A DNA stretch of 64,000 nt from an uncultured Desulfovibrio sp. (GTDB lineage: Bacteria > Desulfobacterota > Desulfovibrionia > Desulfovibrionales > Desulfovibrionaceae): assembly GCF_949282365.1 (NCBI RefSeq), contig NZ_CASDOY010000001.1, positions 62,001 through 126,000 on the forward strand, given 5' to 3'. Numbering within the stretch: position 1 is the stretch's first letter; each line of letters opens with the position of its first letter. A model generated the notes under the pieces. That model saw nothing but the letters and a program-made list of their open reading frames with translations, did not search any database and was not told where the DNA came from. Positions 18,271 to 25,565 of this stretch are shown here, in pieces. The position numbers were made by a program, and so were the translations under genes.

Positions 18271-18969
18271 ATGACCCGATTCCTTTTGCTGCTCTGCGCG
18301 GCGTTCCTTCTGGCCGGTTGCGGTGCCAAAGGCGTGACCGTGGTGGACGAGGCCGGCTTTGTGACCATGAGCCAGCGTATGACCAAGGAAATGCAGGCGC
18401 GCGGTCTGCTCACGGACAATGCCAGCTATATTTCCCTGCCCGGCGGCGGGGGCGAGCAATACGGCGAGATCCTGTTCCGCCAGCTCGCCCCGGACTTCCT
18501 CTTCAACGACAAGGGGCATGTCTACCTGGGCAGCACCTTTGCCGCCACGCGCACACCATCCAGCCATGCCACGGTGCGCAAGACCGGCTTCACCATCGTC
18601 CACCCCACCCAGACCGTGAACCTGTCCATGCTGGGCATCGTGGACTGGAACGGCGACGACAAGGACGAATGGGTGATCGCCTGCGAAGTACGCCCGCATC
18701 TGGGCTCCGAAAGCCGCACCTACTATGTGCTGGTACCGCCGCCGCTGCGCAAGGGCGAGCCCCTGCAGGGCACCATCGCCGCGGTCTACGAATGCTACGG
18801 CCTGGCCTGCAGTCTTTCGGTACGGGACAGCCGCGTCATTCCCCGCGTGGGCGAAGACGCTCTGCCGCCCACCGATGTGCACGACGCCCTGCCCGGTACG
18901 GAGACCGTGACCGAACCGCCCAAAGCGGGCAACGCCTCCGGCTCCGGCCTGCAGGAACGCTCGCTGTAG
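18271..18969 (+). CDS. hypothetical lipoprotein
   Basis: Predicted lipoprotein of 232 residues. The signal peptide is MTRFLLLLCAAFLLAGC with a lipobox ending at Cys17. The ATG at 18271 is preceded by GAGGTAGCC; longer in-frame starts would bury the signal peptide. The body has no motif I recognise. The stretch VDWNGDDKDEWVIACEVRPH has the Asp/Asn-rich spacing of a calcium-binding or FG-GAP-like loop, and a Cys-containing segment ECYGLACSLSVRD could form a disulfide. The C-terminal 40 residues are Pro/Thr/Gly-rich and probably disordered. It is a single gene between two hairpins. Confidence 0.75.
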   Translation: MTRFLLLLCAAFLLAGCGAKGVTVVDEAGFVTMSQRMTKEMQARGLLTDNASYISLPGGGGEQYGEILFRQLAPDFLFNDKGHVYLGSTFAATRTPSSHATVRKTGFTIVHPTQTVNLSMLGIVDWNGDDKDEWVIACEVRPHLGSESRTYYVLVPPPLRKGEPLQGTIAAVYECYGLACSLSVRDSRVIPRVGEDALPPTDVHDALPGTETVTEPPKAGNASGSGLQERSL

Positions 18970-18996
18970 CCAAGCCTCAGTATAAGCCAGTAAGAG

Positions 18997-19034
18997 ACGC
19001 GGAAAGGGAGGCTTTTGAGCCTCCCTTTCCGTGT
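18997..19034 (+). terminator. long hairpin after lipoprotein gene
   Basis: Perfect 13-bp stem GGAAAGGGAGGCT / AGCCTCCCTTTCC with a 4-nt loop, extended by four outer pairs (one wobble), 28 bp after the lipoprotein stop. There is no T tract after it, so it may stabilise the 3' end rather than terminate by itself. Confidence 0.55.
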
Positions 19035-19448
19035 CAAGTGTGTGCCGCCTTGCAATGGCCGTCCGACAGCCGTATCAAGGCTTATCCCGCGCGTTCTTCC
19101 GCAATCAGCCTATACCATTCTCAACGGATGCAGCAGTGATTTCGGTGCGTTCACTGCCTTACCGCAAAAACAGAATATTCCTTTTTTCGCTTGCTGGCGG
19201 CATGTCGGGCAGGACGAGCCGTGTGCCATCCCATGCGCAATCTTGAGGAAATCCCACCCCGGCATTTCCTTCACTCAATATCCGGGCCAGCGGCCTGAAT
19301 GATCCGCCTTTCAGCAGGAACGGATGACCATGCTCCGGCGCTGCTGCCATTCGGGTAGCTTCCACGGCCTCACGTCTTTCGGACACAAAACAGTTGTGCC
19401 ACGCCGAAGGCTGGTCTACCATGCGGCAAATCTTTTCAGGAGGGCCAG
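19035..19448 (+). other. intergenic stretch without recognisable gene
   Basis: About 410 bp between the lipoprotein hairpin and the pentapeptide-repeat gene. I see no coding signal on either strand and no clear promoter; only AGGAGGGCCAG just before 19449 stands out as the ribosome site of the next gene. Confidence 0.5.
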
Positions 19449-19868
19449 ATGAGCCATCAGCACAGCCATCCGCAAAGCATGGCGGGAAAGAATTTTGCCA
19501 ATGCCCAGCTTGCCGGCAAGGACTTTCGGGGCGTCGATCTGCGGGGCGCCAATTTTGCCGGGGCCGACCTGCGGAACGCCAACCTGGAGCTGGCCGACCT
19601 GGCCGGAGCCAATCTCGTCAATGCCGAACTGGCAAAGGCGAACCTGGCCTGGGCCACGCTGGCGGGGGCCAGCCTCAATGATGCTGACCTGAGCGGTGCC
19701 TGCCTGCGCGAAGCCAGACTGAACGGGGCCATACTGGAAAACGCCATTCTGGATGATGCCGACCTGGGCAGTGCCAGCCTGCGGGGCGCGGATCTGAGCG
19801 GCGCAAGCTTGAAGGATGCCTGTCTGGATGGAGCATGGCTGGAAGGCGTGACGGGCCTGAACAGCTGA
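19449..19868 (+). CDS. pentapeptide-repeat protein
   Basis: A 139-residue protein made of about 20 consecutive A(D/N)LXX pentapeptides from residue 15 to 132, for example ANFAGADLRNANLELADLAG. Such repeats form a right-handed quadrilateral beta-helix. Some members mimic DNA and protect gyrase (Qnr, MfpA), but most have unknown roles and nothing here points to gyrase. No signal peptide or transmembrane segment. A strong ribosome site AGGAGGG lies just upstream. It stands alone between non-coding stretches. Confidence 0.88.
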   Translation: MSHQHSHPQSMAGKNFANAQLAGKDFRGVDLRGANFAGADLRNANLELADLAGANLVNAELAKANLAWATLAGASLNDADLSGACLREARLNGAILENAILDDADLGSASLRGADLSGASLKDACLDGAWLEGVTGLNS

Positions 19869-20306
19869 CAGATGGCCATCCCTTGGCACATGCAAGCGGG
19901 CTGCGCTGTCTTGCCGCTACAGCCCGCTCCAGTGCGCGTTGATACAACCTCTATAGTTTATGTCAAATAAATAGAGAGGATCGGCTATGCATACCCAGTG
20001 AAGAATGCTTGCCGATGCTCCCACGCTCATGTGAAAAAGCGCGCGGGGAAAAGGATGGGGCCTTGGGGGAGGGGAACCGCTCTCGTGCGCGAGGCGTTCC
20101 CCTTCCCCCAAGCAAGCTGGGGAACCGCTCTCGTGCGCGAGGCGTTCCCCTTCCCCCAAGCAAGCTGCGGATAGTGGCAACACATCCTGAGAGGATGCAG
20201 GGACTCCTTTCTTCTGCCGGAAAGGGGGCGCACATGGAGGCCGCTCATTTATAGCGGTCCCTTCCGCTGACCTGCAGGAAAGGGGCCGGAACTGCCACGG
20301 CTGTAT
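19869..20306 (+). other. non-coding stretch with hairpin and tandem repeats
   Basis: It holds a perfect 9-bp inverted repeat AGCGGGCTG / CAGCCCGCT (19895-19903 with 19920-19928), which may end the pentapeptide transcript although no T run follows, then an A/T-rich patch near 19960, and the two 48-bp repeats described separately. No gene is seen. Confidence 0.55.
20071..20166 (+). repeat. two tandem 48-bp repeats with internal palindrome
   Basis: Two identical 48-bp units (20071-20118 and 20119-20166). Each begins GGGGAACCGC and ends CCCCCAAGCAAGCT. Inside each unit GGGGAA pairs with TTCCCC and CTCG with CGAG, so each can fold. The 12 bases before the first copy extend that pairing (CTTGGGGGAGGGGAAC against GTTCCCCTTCCCCCAAG), making one long hairpin. 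It resembles a REP/BIME-type element rather than CRISPR: there are only two copies and no spacers. Confidence 0.85.
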
Positions 20307-20852
20307 TCAGATGTTCCTGCCCAGTTCGCGGGCAGCGTCCAGAGCCGCAGGCGTCCGCCGCACATCTCCGGCTTCCGTGACGCCCAGCGCCCGCACGCTG
20401 CCGCGCAGCCGCACCTTCTCAAAACAGGAGACCCAGCCTTCCAGCGCCGTTATGGAGCCGTCCACAGCGCTTTCGGCCGTATCAGCGGCACTGGCCAGCA
20501 GGTAGATGTCGCGCATGGCATATTCGCTTGCGAACAGGGGATTGGTGCGGTCCAGCAGTGTTTTCAACTGGCCGCACAGTGAATAAAAATACACTGGCCC
20601 GGCAAAGGCGATCACCTCCGTCCGCTGCATGCGCGGCAGGATTGCATCCATATCATCCCGAAGGACGCACTGCTGCGTTTTCTGGCAGCCCAGACAACCT
20701 TTGCAAAAACCTATCTTCTTCTCGCGCAGACTGATCTTGGCCACATCGTGCCCGGCCTCCTGCGCGCCCTGCATGAAGGCGTCCGCCAGCAGATCGGAAT
20801 TGCCGCCCCTGCGGGGGCTGGCGGAAATGACAAGGACATTCTTCGAGTTCAT
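20307..20852 (-). CDS. iron-sulfur flavoprotein (NADPH-dependent FMN reductase family)
   Basis: Flavodoxin-fold protein of 181 residues. The FMN phosphate loop is VISASPRRGGNSD, and a compact cysteine motif C-x2-C-x2-C-x5-C in GFCKGCLGCQKTQQCVLRDD matches the [4Fe-4S] site of Isf-type flavoproteins. The segment FAGPVYFYSLCGQLKTLLDR is typical of the family. Start at the ATG at 20852, preceded by AAAGGAGAATGG; the frame upstream is not needed. It has its own promoter region with a palindrome about 47 bp upstream. The electron partner and substrate are unknown. Confidence 0.85.
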   Translation of the reverse strand: MNSKNVLVISASPRRGGNSDLLADAFMQGAQEAGHDVAKISLREKKIGFCKGCLGCQKTQQCVLRDDMDAILPRMQRTEVIAFAGPVYFYSLCGQLKTLLDRTNPLFASEYAMRDIYLLASAADTAESAVDGSITALEGWVSCFEKVRLRGSVRALGVTEAGDVRRTPAALDAARELGRNI

Positions 20853-20898
20853 AAACCATTCTCCTTTGGCCCCTCTTCCCTTTTGTGGAAGGCTGACA

Positions 20899-20931
20899 GC
20901 CGTAATGCGTGTTACGGCCGCGTACAGACAA
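20899..20931 (-). promoter_or_regulatory. promoter region with operator-like palindrome
   Basis: A perfect 7-bp inverted repeat GCCGTAA-6-TTACGGC (20899-20918) lies upstream of the flavoprotein gene and overlaps the -10/spacer of a weak promoter whose -35, read on the minus strand, is TTGTCT (20926-20931). The position fits a repressor or redox-regulator site. No regulator gene is adjacent. Confidence 0.4.
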
Positions 20932-21045
20932 ATCGTCCGCCTGATCTGGACAGACATCAATGCTTTTTCCGTCCGGCAGCAGCAATGCCAGCAGGCGGAA
21001 AGCGGAACACTGCGCCGGGACTCGCCAGAACCCGCAGCCTTTGAT

Positions 21046-21073
21046 GAGAAAAAAGCCCCGTTGCAGGGGCTTG
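21046..21073 (-). terminator. Rho-independent terminator after trmJ
   Basis: Minus strand: stem AGCCCC / GGGGCT with a 6-nt loop followed by a run of T. It ends the four-gene operon that finishes with trmJ. Confidence 0.8.
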
Positions 21074-21111
21074 TGTTTTTTCGGGGGCAGACCAGCAAGG
21101 ATGACGGCCCC

Positions 21112-21867
21112 TTATGCCTTGTCCAGCTTGTTGCGTACCTGACGGCACAGGCCCATGAGGGCATCATATTCATGACGACGCACCTGCGCCCGGGCCAGCA
21201 GACGACGCCACGGCATCAGGAAGTAGTCGGGATTGTCGCCGTGCAAACAGTCCAGCCGCAACAGCATGTCCTTGAGATTGTCCAGCAGGCGCTCGTATTC
21301 GGCGGAGGAGATGACGCGGCCGGAACCGCCCTCCCCTGCCATCGTTTCTTCCTTGCGCGGCGCATGCTGCCGGGCCCGCACGGCCTTAGCGCACTCATAG
21401 AGCAGGAGCAGGACAGACTGCGCCAGATTGAGCGAACTGGCCTCGGGACTGGTGGGGATGGTCACCAGCCGCTGGCAGTGCTGGATGGCGTCATTGTCCA
21501 GACCGCGATCTTCGGGGCCGAACACGATGGCCACCCTCTCTCCCCGCTCCAGAGTCCGGGCCACCTCGGACGCCGCCTGCTCAGGAGACAGCAGGGAACG
21601 CCGCCAGCCGCCGGTCCGGGCCGTCGTCCCGATCACCAGGGAGCAGTCGGCCACGGCGGACGGGATGTCCGGCATGACCTGCACGGCATCCAGCACGCCC
21701 TGCCCCTTGGGCGTCGCCAGCGGGCGGGCCTTTTCCCTGTCCCAGCGCTCCGGTTCCACCAGGCGAATGCTGCGGCTGCCCATGTTGACGCAGGCACGGG
21801 CCGCCATACCGATATTTTCGGGAAAGCGCGTCTGGACCAGAATCACCTGTAACAAATCCAATGTCAT
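21112..21867 (-). CDS. trmJ: tRNA (cytidine/uridine-2'-O-)-methyltransferase TrmJ-like
   Basis: SPOUT-class RNA 2'-O-methyltransferase. LVQTRFPENIGMAARACVN is the motif 1 region, ALVFGPEDRGL-like IVFGPEDRGLDND motif 2, and IPTSPEASSLNLAQSV motif 3 of the trefoil knot. The C-terminal 90 residues match the helical tail of TrmJ. Length is 251 residues from the ATG at 21867, which has GAGGTGAGC before it; a GTG two codons upstream is an alternative. It is the last gene of the minus-strand operon; exact tRNA position not determinable here. Confidence 0.88.
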   Translation of the reverse strand: MTLDLLQVILVQTRFPENIGMAARACVNMGSRSIRLVEPERWDREKARPLATPKGQGVLDAVQVMPDIPSAVADCSLVIGTTARTGGWRRSLLSPEQAASEVARTLERGERVAIVFGPEDRGLDNDAIQHCQRLVTIPTSPEASSLNLAQSVLLLLYECAKAVRARQHAPRKEETMAGEGGSGRVISSAEYERLLDNLKDMLLRLDCLHGDNPDYFLMPWRRLLARAQVRRHEYDALMGLCRQVRNKLDKA

Positions 21868-21874
21868 GCTCACC

Positions 21875-22504
21875 TCAGCACAGCCAGTTGCCTAGCAGGA
21901 GCACCATCTGGCCCGGTTCCGCCGGCACGGTGTGCGGCGGAGGGACCGGGGGCAGCGACGGCGGCATGGGCAGGGTATCCGGCCAGATGCGGCGGGCAGT
22001 CAGCACCACCATGGCGCTGCCCGTCCCCAGCTTGCACACGGTGCCCAGGAATCGCCCCATCATGGTGCCGAACGCCGCATCGAAGGCTTCTTTGCTCGGA
22101 CGGCCGCGCAGCAGTTCCATGACCAGACAGCCCAGCCAGGCGCCGACCAGGGCGCCGATCAGGGCCCCCAGACCGAAGAACAGCGGCGCCAGGAAAATGG
22201 CTCCGGCAATGGCTCCCACCATACCGGCCACCGTACCGGAGGTGCTGGAGCCATGACGTTTGGCGTTCAGGATCTGCACGCCCATTTCCAGCACCTCACC
22301 CAAGACGGCCAGGCCCAGGAACATGATCCAGAACCAGACATCCAGAGCACCGGCGGCCGGATGCAGGAAGGCCCACAGGGCGACCAGCACCACCACCAGC
22401 CAGTTGGCCGGCAGCCCCAGGATATTGAGCAGCAGGATCAGCCCCAGCAGGACGATGAAGACATAAGCCAAGCTGAATGATGCCAGCGCGATCAGACCTT
22501 CCAT
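21875..22504 (-). CDS. DUF456-type membrane protein
   Basis: Integral inner-membrane protein of 209 residues with about five hydrophobic segments, the first three at roughly residues 5-30, 35-50 and 55-75. The Gly/Ala-rich pair GTVAGMVGAIAGAIFLAPLF and LGALIGALVGAWLGCLVMEL and the sequence NAKRHGSSTSGTVAG are typical of the DUF456 family, whose function is unknown. The C-terminal tail is Pro-rich. It starts 3 bp after paaK and ends 7 bp before trmJ. Confidence 0.8.
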   Translation of the reverse strand: MEGLIALASFSLAYVFIVLLGLILLLNILGLPANWLVVVLVALWAFLHPAAGALDVWFWIMFLGLAVLGEVLEMGVQILNAKRHGSSTSGTVAGMVGAIAGAIFLAPLFFGLGALIGALVGAWLGCLVMELLRGRPSKEAFDAAFGTMMGRFLGTVCKLGTGSAMVVLTARRIWPDTLPMPPSLPPVPPPHTVPAEPGQMVLLLGNWLC

Positions 22505-22507
22505 GGA

Positions 22508-23806
22508 TCACTTCTTGACGCGATTGTCGTACACACGCACGGCCTTGCCTTCGCTGCTGGGCAGGCTGTTGCTCTGCACCAGCTCCACGCGCGGCGTCAC
22601 CAGGATCTCGTCACGCAGCCGCTGGGCAATGGTCTTCTGCAGGCCCTGCAGGCAGCGCATGTCTTCCACAAAGTATTCGTCGCGGATCTCCACCTGGACG
22701 CGCATGACGTCGCCGACGCCGTCGTTCTCCAGCAGGATGCAGTAGTTCTGCCCCACTTCGGGGAAGGTCATGATGACCTGCTCGATCTGCATGGGATAGA
22801 CGTTGACGCCCTTGATGATGAACATGTCGTCCGCGCGTCCCAGGATGCGGTCGATGCGGCGGTGCCGGCGACCGCACGAGCATTCGCCGGGGATGAAACG
22901 GGTCAGGTCGCGGGTGCGGTAACGCAGGATGGGCATGCCCTGGCGGCAAAGACAGGTCATGACCAGTTCGCCTATCTCGCCATCCGGCACAGGCTCGCCG
23001 GTCTTGGGATCGACGATCTCCGGCAGGTAGGCGTCTTCCCAGACATGCAGACCGCTCTGGGCCTGACATTCAAAAGCTACGCCCGGGCCGTTCATTTCAG
23101 AAAGGCCGTAGGAGTTGTAGGCCTTCATATCGAACAGCTCCTCGATACGGCGGCGGAATTCCACCGTGTACGGTTCAGCGCCCACCACGGCGATCCGCAG
23201 GGGGAACTGGCGCGGATCCTCGCCCATATTGCGCAGATGCTCCCCAAGGATGAGCGCATAGGACGGCAGGATATGGGCGACCGTGGTCCCGAAGTCCCTG
23301 GCCAGCTTGATTTGGCGCCGGGAATTGCCCGGACCGGCGGGGATGGTCATGCAGCCCAGGCGTTCGGCGCCAAAATGGATGCCCAGACCGCCGGTGAACA
23401 GGCCGTAACCGGACATGTTCTGAAAGACGTCCTCACGCCGCACACCCACCATGTACAAGCAGCGGGCCATCAGGTCAGCCCAGCAGTTGATATCGTTCTG
23501 CGTGTGGCAGATGGCCACAGGGCTGCCCGTGGTGCCGCTGGAACAATGCATGCGCACGATCTCGCTGCGCGGTACGCACAGCAGGCCCGTAGGATACTGA
23601 TCCCGCAGATCCTGTTTGGTCGTAAAGGGGATGCGCCGGATGTCGTCCAGCGAGGTAATGCTCTCGGGGCCGACTCCGGCCTCGTCCAGACGGCGACGGT
23701 AAAACGCATTCTTGCGCACATGGGCCACCGTCGCCTTGAGGCGCGTCAGCTGGGTATGTTCGATCTGGTCCCTGCTCCACAATTCCGCTGCATCGAAAAC
23801 TTCCAT
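22508..23806 (-). CDS. paaK: phenylacetate-CoA ligase family protein
   Basis: Adenylate-forming acyl-CoA ligase of 432 residues. The phosphate loop is MHCSSGTTGSPVAICHT, the A5 motif is YNSYGLSEMNGPG, and A8/A10 are RADDMFIIKGVNVYP and SEGKAVRV with the catalytic Lys. The Cys/His set of EMNGPGVAFEC and ECSCGRRHRRID looks like the zinc site of PaaK-like enzymes. The ATG at 23806 gives the expected N terminus (FDAAELWSRDQIE). No other aromatic-degradation gene is nearby; in anaerobes such ligases also activate indoleacetate or other aryl acids, so the substrate is open. Confidence 0.88.
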   Translation of the reverse strand: MEVFDAAELWSRDQIEHTQLTRLKATVAHVRKNAFYRRRLDEAGVGPESITSLDDIRRIPFTTKQDLRDQYPTGLLCVPRSEIVRMHCSSGTTGSPVAICHTQNDINCWADLMARCLYMVGVRREDVFQNMSGYGLFTGGLGIHFGAERLGCMTIPAGPGNSRRQIKLARDFGTTVAHILPSYALILGEHLRNMGEDPRQFPLRIAVVGAEPYTVEFRRRIEELFDMKAYNSYGLSEMNGPGVAFECQAQSGLHVWEDAYLPEIVDPKTGEPVPDGEIGELVMTCLCRQGMPILRYRTRDLTRFIPGECSCGRRHRRIDRILGRADDMFIIKGVNVYPMQIEQVIMTFPEVGQNYCILLENDGVGDVMRVQVEIRDEYFVEDMRCLQGLQKTIAQRLRDEILVTPRVELVQSNSLPSSEGKAVRVYDNRVKK

Positions 23807-23834
23807 GTTACAACCTTGTTTCTGCTTGTATGTC

Positions 23835-24902
23835 TTACAAACGCCCGTCGGCTTCGTCCCTGTGCGCCCATCCCCAAAGCAGGCCAAAACAGCCCGCCAG
23901 CATCATATCGCCATACGGTGCCAGGAACTGGCCCTGCCCCTGCAGGAATTCCCGCTTGGGCCCGAGGATATAGGTAGGCATGTATCCGCCCGCTTCTTCG
24001 CAGTACGGACCGAACGCCGTTCCGTGGCCTCCGTGGGCCAGCACTTCCTCGCACGGCAGCCAGGAACGCCGGAACTGCTCCAGATCCTCCAGGTATTCCT
24101 GCAGGGTGCGCATCCCTGTATGGTGCTCATAAATGCCCCTCACCCTGCCCTGATAGACCAGGGCGGCGACGGTATGGCTGTTCCCCACATTGATGATGGT
24201 GATCCCTTCACGCCAGCTGCGCCGCATCACTTCCGGGACGCACAGGGCCCCCAGCAGGGCGCAGGTGCCGGTATCCGCCACCGGCCCGCCCGTTCTCCGC
24301 TGCAAGGCAGCCAGACGGGTACACGCCGCCGGAGGTTGTGCGTATATCCAGCGCGCCGGCAAGGAAGAAGACTGCAACAGGGCCGTCCAGGCCTGCATGC
24401 GTCCCAGACGGTTGCCGTGGACGTGAAAGCCGTGATCCTGGCAGCCGGCCAGGACAAGATGCGGTAACGGCAGCCCCGCCTGGCGCAACAAGCCAGCAAA
24501 AAATTCGGGCGCATAATCCGACAGGGGCACAGGTACGGCCCCGGCAGGACACTGTTCCGCGGTCTGCACGCCCATGCTGCGGACGACGTCGGGATTGTCA
24601 TGCAAGGCTGCGGCAGCACTGGCCGTACTGTACACAGCCAGACCGGCCTTGATGTGGTCGCGCACGGCAAGGCCGAAACCGCCGCCGATATTCTCGCCGT
24701 ACAGCCAGACCGCCTGCTTGAGCAGGGTCAGCTCGCGTATGCGCTGCGCGACCAGCCGGGCCGGCGAAGGCAGGACGAAACGCGGCCAGTTGTGGACTTC
24801 GAGCCCGGGGCGGGCCAGCAGCACATCCTGCGTACCACTGCCGATATCGACACAAAGAACAGGGCCTGTTTTTTGCAAAAAAGAACGAACATCGTCATCC
24901 AT
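23835..24902 (-). CDS. DUF1786-like ASKHA-fold protein
   Basis: A 355-residue protein that looks like the DUF1786 family (often labelled putative pyruvate formate-lyase activating protein, without good evidence). It has actin/sugar-kinase-type nucleotide loops: phosphate 1 VLCVDIGSGTQDVLLARPG near residue 15 and phosphate 2 GITIINVGNSHTVAALVYQG near residue 230. A Cys/His-bearing stretch LAGCQDHGFHVHGNR is conserved-looking. No membrane segment. The ATG at 24902 follows GGAGAATCCCC. It heads the operon DUF1786 / paaK / DUF456 / trmJ. No function is assigned. Confidence 0.65.
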   Translation of the reverse strand: MDDDVRSFLQKTGPVLCVDIGSGTQDVLLARPGLEVHNWPRFVLPSPARLVAQRIRELTLLKQAVWLYGENIGGGFGLAVRDHIKAGLAVYSTASAAAALHDNPDVVRSMGVQTAEQCPAGAVPVPLSDYAPEFFAGLLRQAGLPLPHLVLAGCQDHGFHVHGNRLGRMQAWTALLQSSSLPARWIYAQPPAACTRLAALQRRTGGPVADTGTCALLGALCVPEVMRRSWREGITIINVGNSHTVAALVYQGRVRGIYEHHTGMRTLQEYLEDLEQFRRSWLPCEEVLAHGGHGTAFGPYCEEAGGYMPTYILGPKREFLQGQGQFLAPYGDMMLAGCFGLLWGWAHRDEADGRL

Positions 24903-25029
24903 GGGGATTCTCCGGACAAAGCGATGGCAGTGCTTGCCGTTTCTTGGTGTACCGGTTAGCTCTGCCCAACGCAAGCCCCATCGACTAAGCAGCAGGATGC
25001 AAAAATTTTCCTGAATTGTAAAAAAGTTC

Positions 25030-25058
25030 TTGCCAAGCCAGGCGCTTTTCTGTATCAC
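25030..25058 (+). promoter_or_regulatory. promoter of tRNA-Leu
   Basis: TTGCCA (25030-25035), 17-nt spacer, TATCAC (25053-25058), ending 9 bp before the mature tRNA. Confidence 0.55.
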
Positions 25059-25067
25059 TCCCCTTGT

Positions 25068-25152
25068 GCCGAGGTGGTGGAATTGGTAGACACGCTATCT
25101 TGAGGTGGTAGTGGCAACCGCCGTGCGGGTTCGATTCCCGCCCTCGGCACCA
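25068..25152 (+). tRNA. tRNA-Leu(GAG)
   Basis: An 85-nt class II tRNA: acceptor GCCGAGG / CCTCGGC, discriminator A and encoded CCA. The anticodon stem CTATC / GGTAG encloses loop TTGAGGT with anticodon GAG. The long variable arm and the T arm GCGGG-TTCGATT-CCCGC are present. Confidence 0.95.
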
Positions 25153-25162
25153 GCAAGACATC

Positions 25163-25201
25163 AAGGGTTGTGGCAAGTAGCCGCAACCCTTTCTTTTTTT
25201 T
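25163..25201 (+). terminator. Rho-independent terminator after tRNA-Leu
   Basis: A 12-bp stem (AAGGGTTGTGGC / GCCGCAACCCTT, one wobble) with loop AAGTA, followed by TCTTTTTTT. Confidence 0.9.
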
Positions 25202-25511
25202 GTTGTTTCGAGCAGCGCAGCAAGCCCAGCCTGTTCCCTGTTTTTCCTGCTTTCACGAATTTGGGTCAAACAGGTGGTACAAAGGTGCCTCAAATGCCAT
25301 CCGCTGCCACGTCTTCTCCTCCCCCGCACAGCGCTTGCCACTCCCGCCCAACAACTCGCCGTTCCGGCCAGCATCTTCTTTGCGTGTCGTGTTTCCTGTT
25401 CCATGGATTTGGTTCCAGGGAGCATGCCGTAAAATATAAAGTGGTACTTTAAAAATCATCATTATGTGTTCACCAACCATGCCCGAGCAAAGGTGATCCC
25501 CACCCGCAACC
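25202..25511 (+). other. gene-free stretch downstream of tRNA-Leu
   Basis: About 310 bp with more A/T than the backbone. No coding region, no integrase and no duplicate of the tRNA 3' end was seen. Confidence 0.45.
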
Positions 25512-25541
25512 TTGACAGGTTCTTGCCCCCCTGCTCATTAT
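25512..25541 (+). promoter_or_regulatory. probable promoter of the secreted protein gene
   Basis: Perfect -35 TTGACA (25512-25517), 18-nt spacer, -10 CATTAT (25536-25541), 24 bp before the chosen start codon. Confidence 0.5.
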
Positions 25542-25565
25542 ACAAATTCGATGGGAGGTATGCGT

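Noticed and set aside
20071..20166. Possible CRISPR array
   Set aside because: Only two directly abutting 48-bp copies without spacers, and no cas genes.
22508..23806. Aromatic-degradation operon
   Set aside because: Only the CoA ligase is present; no ring-reducing or beta-oxidation gene lies nearby.
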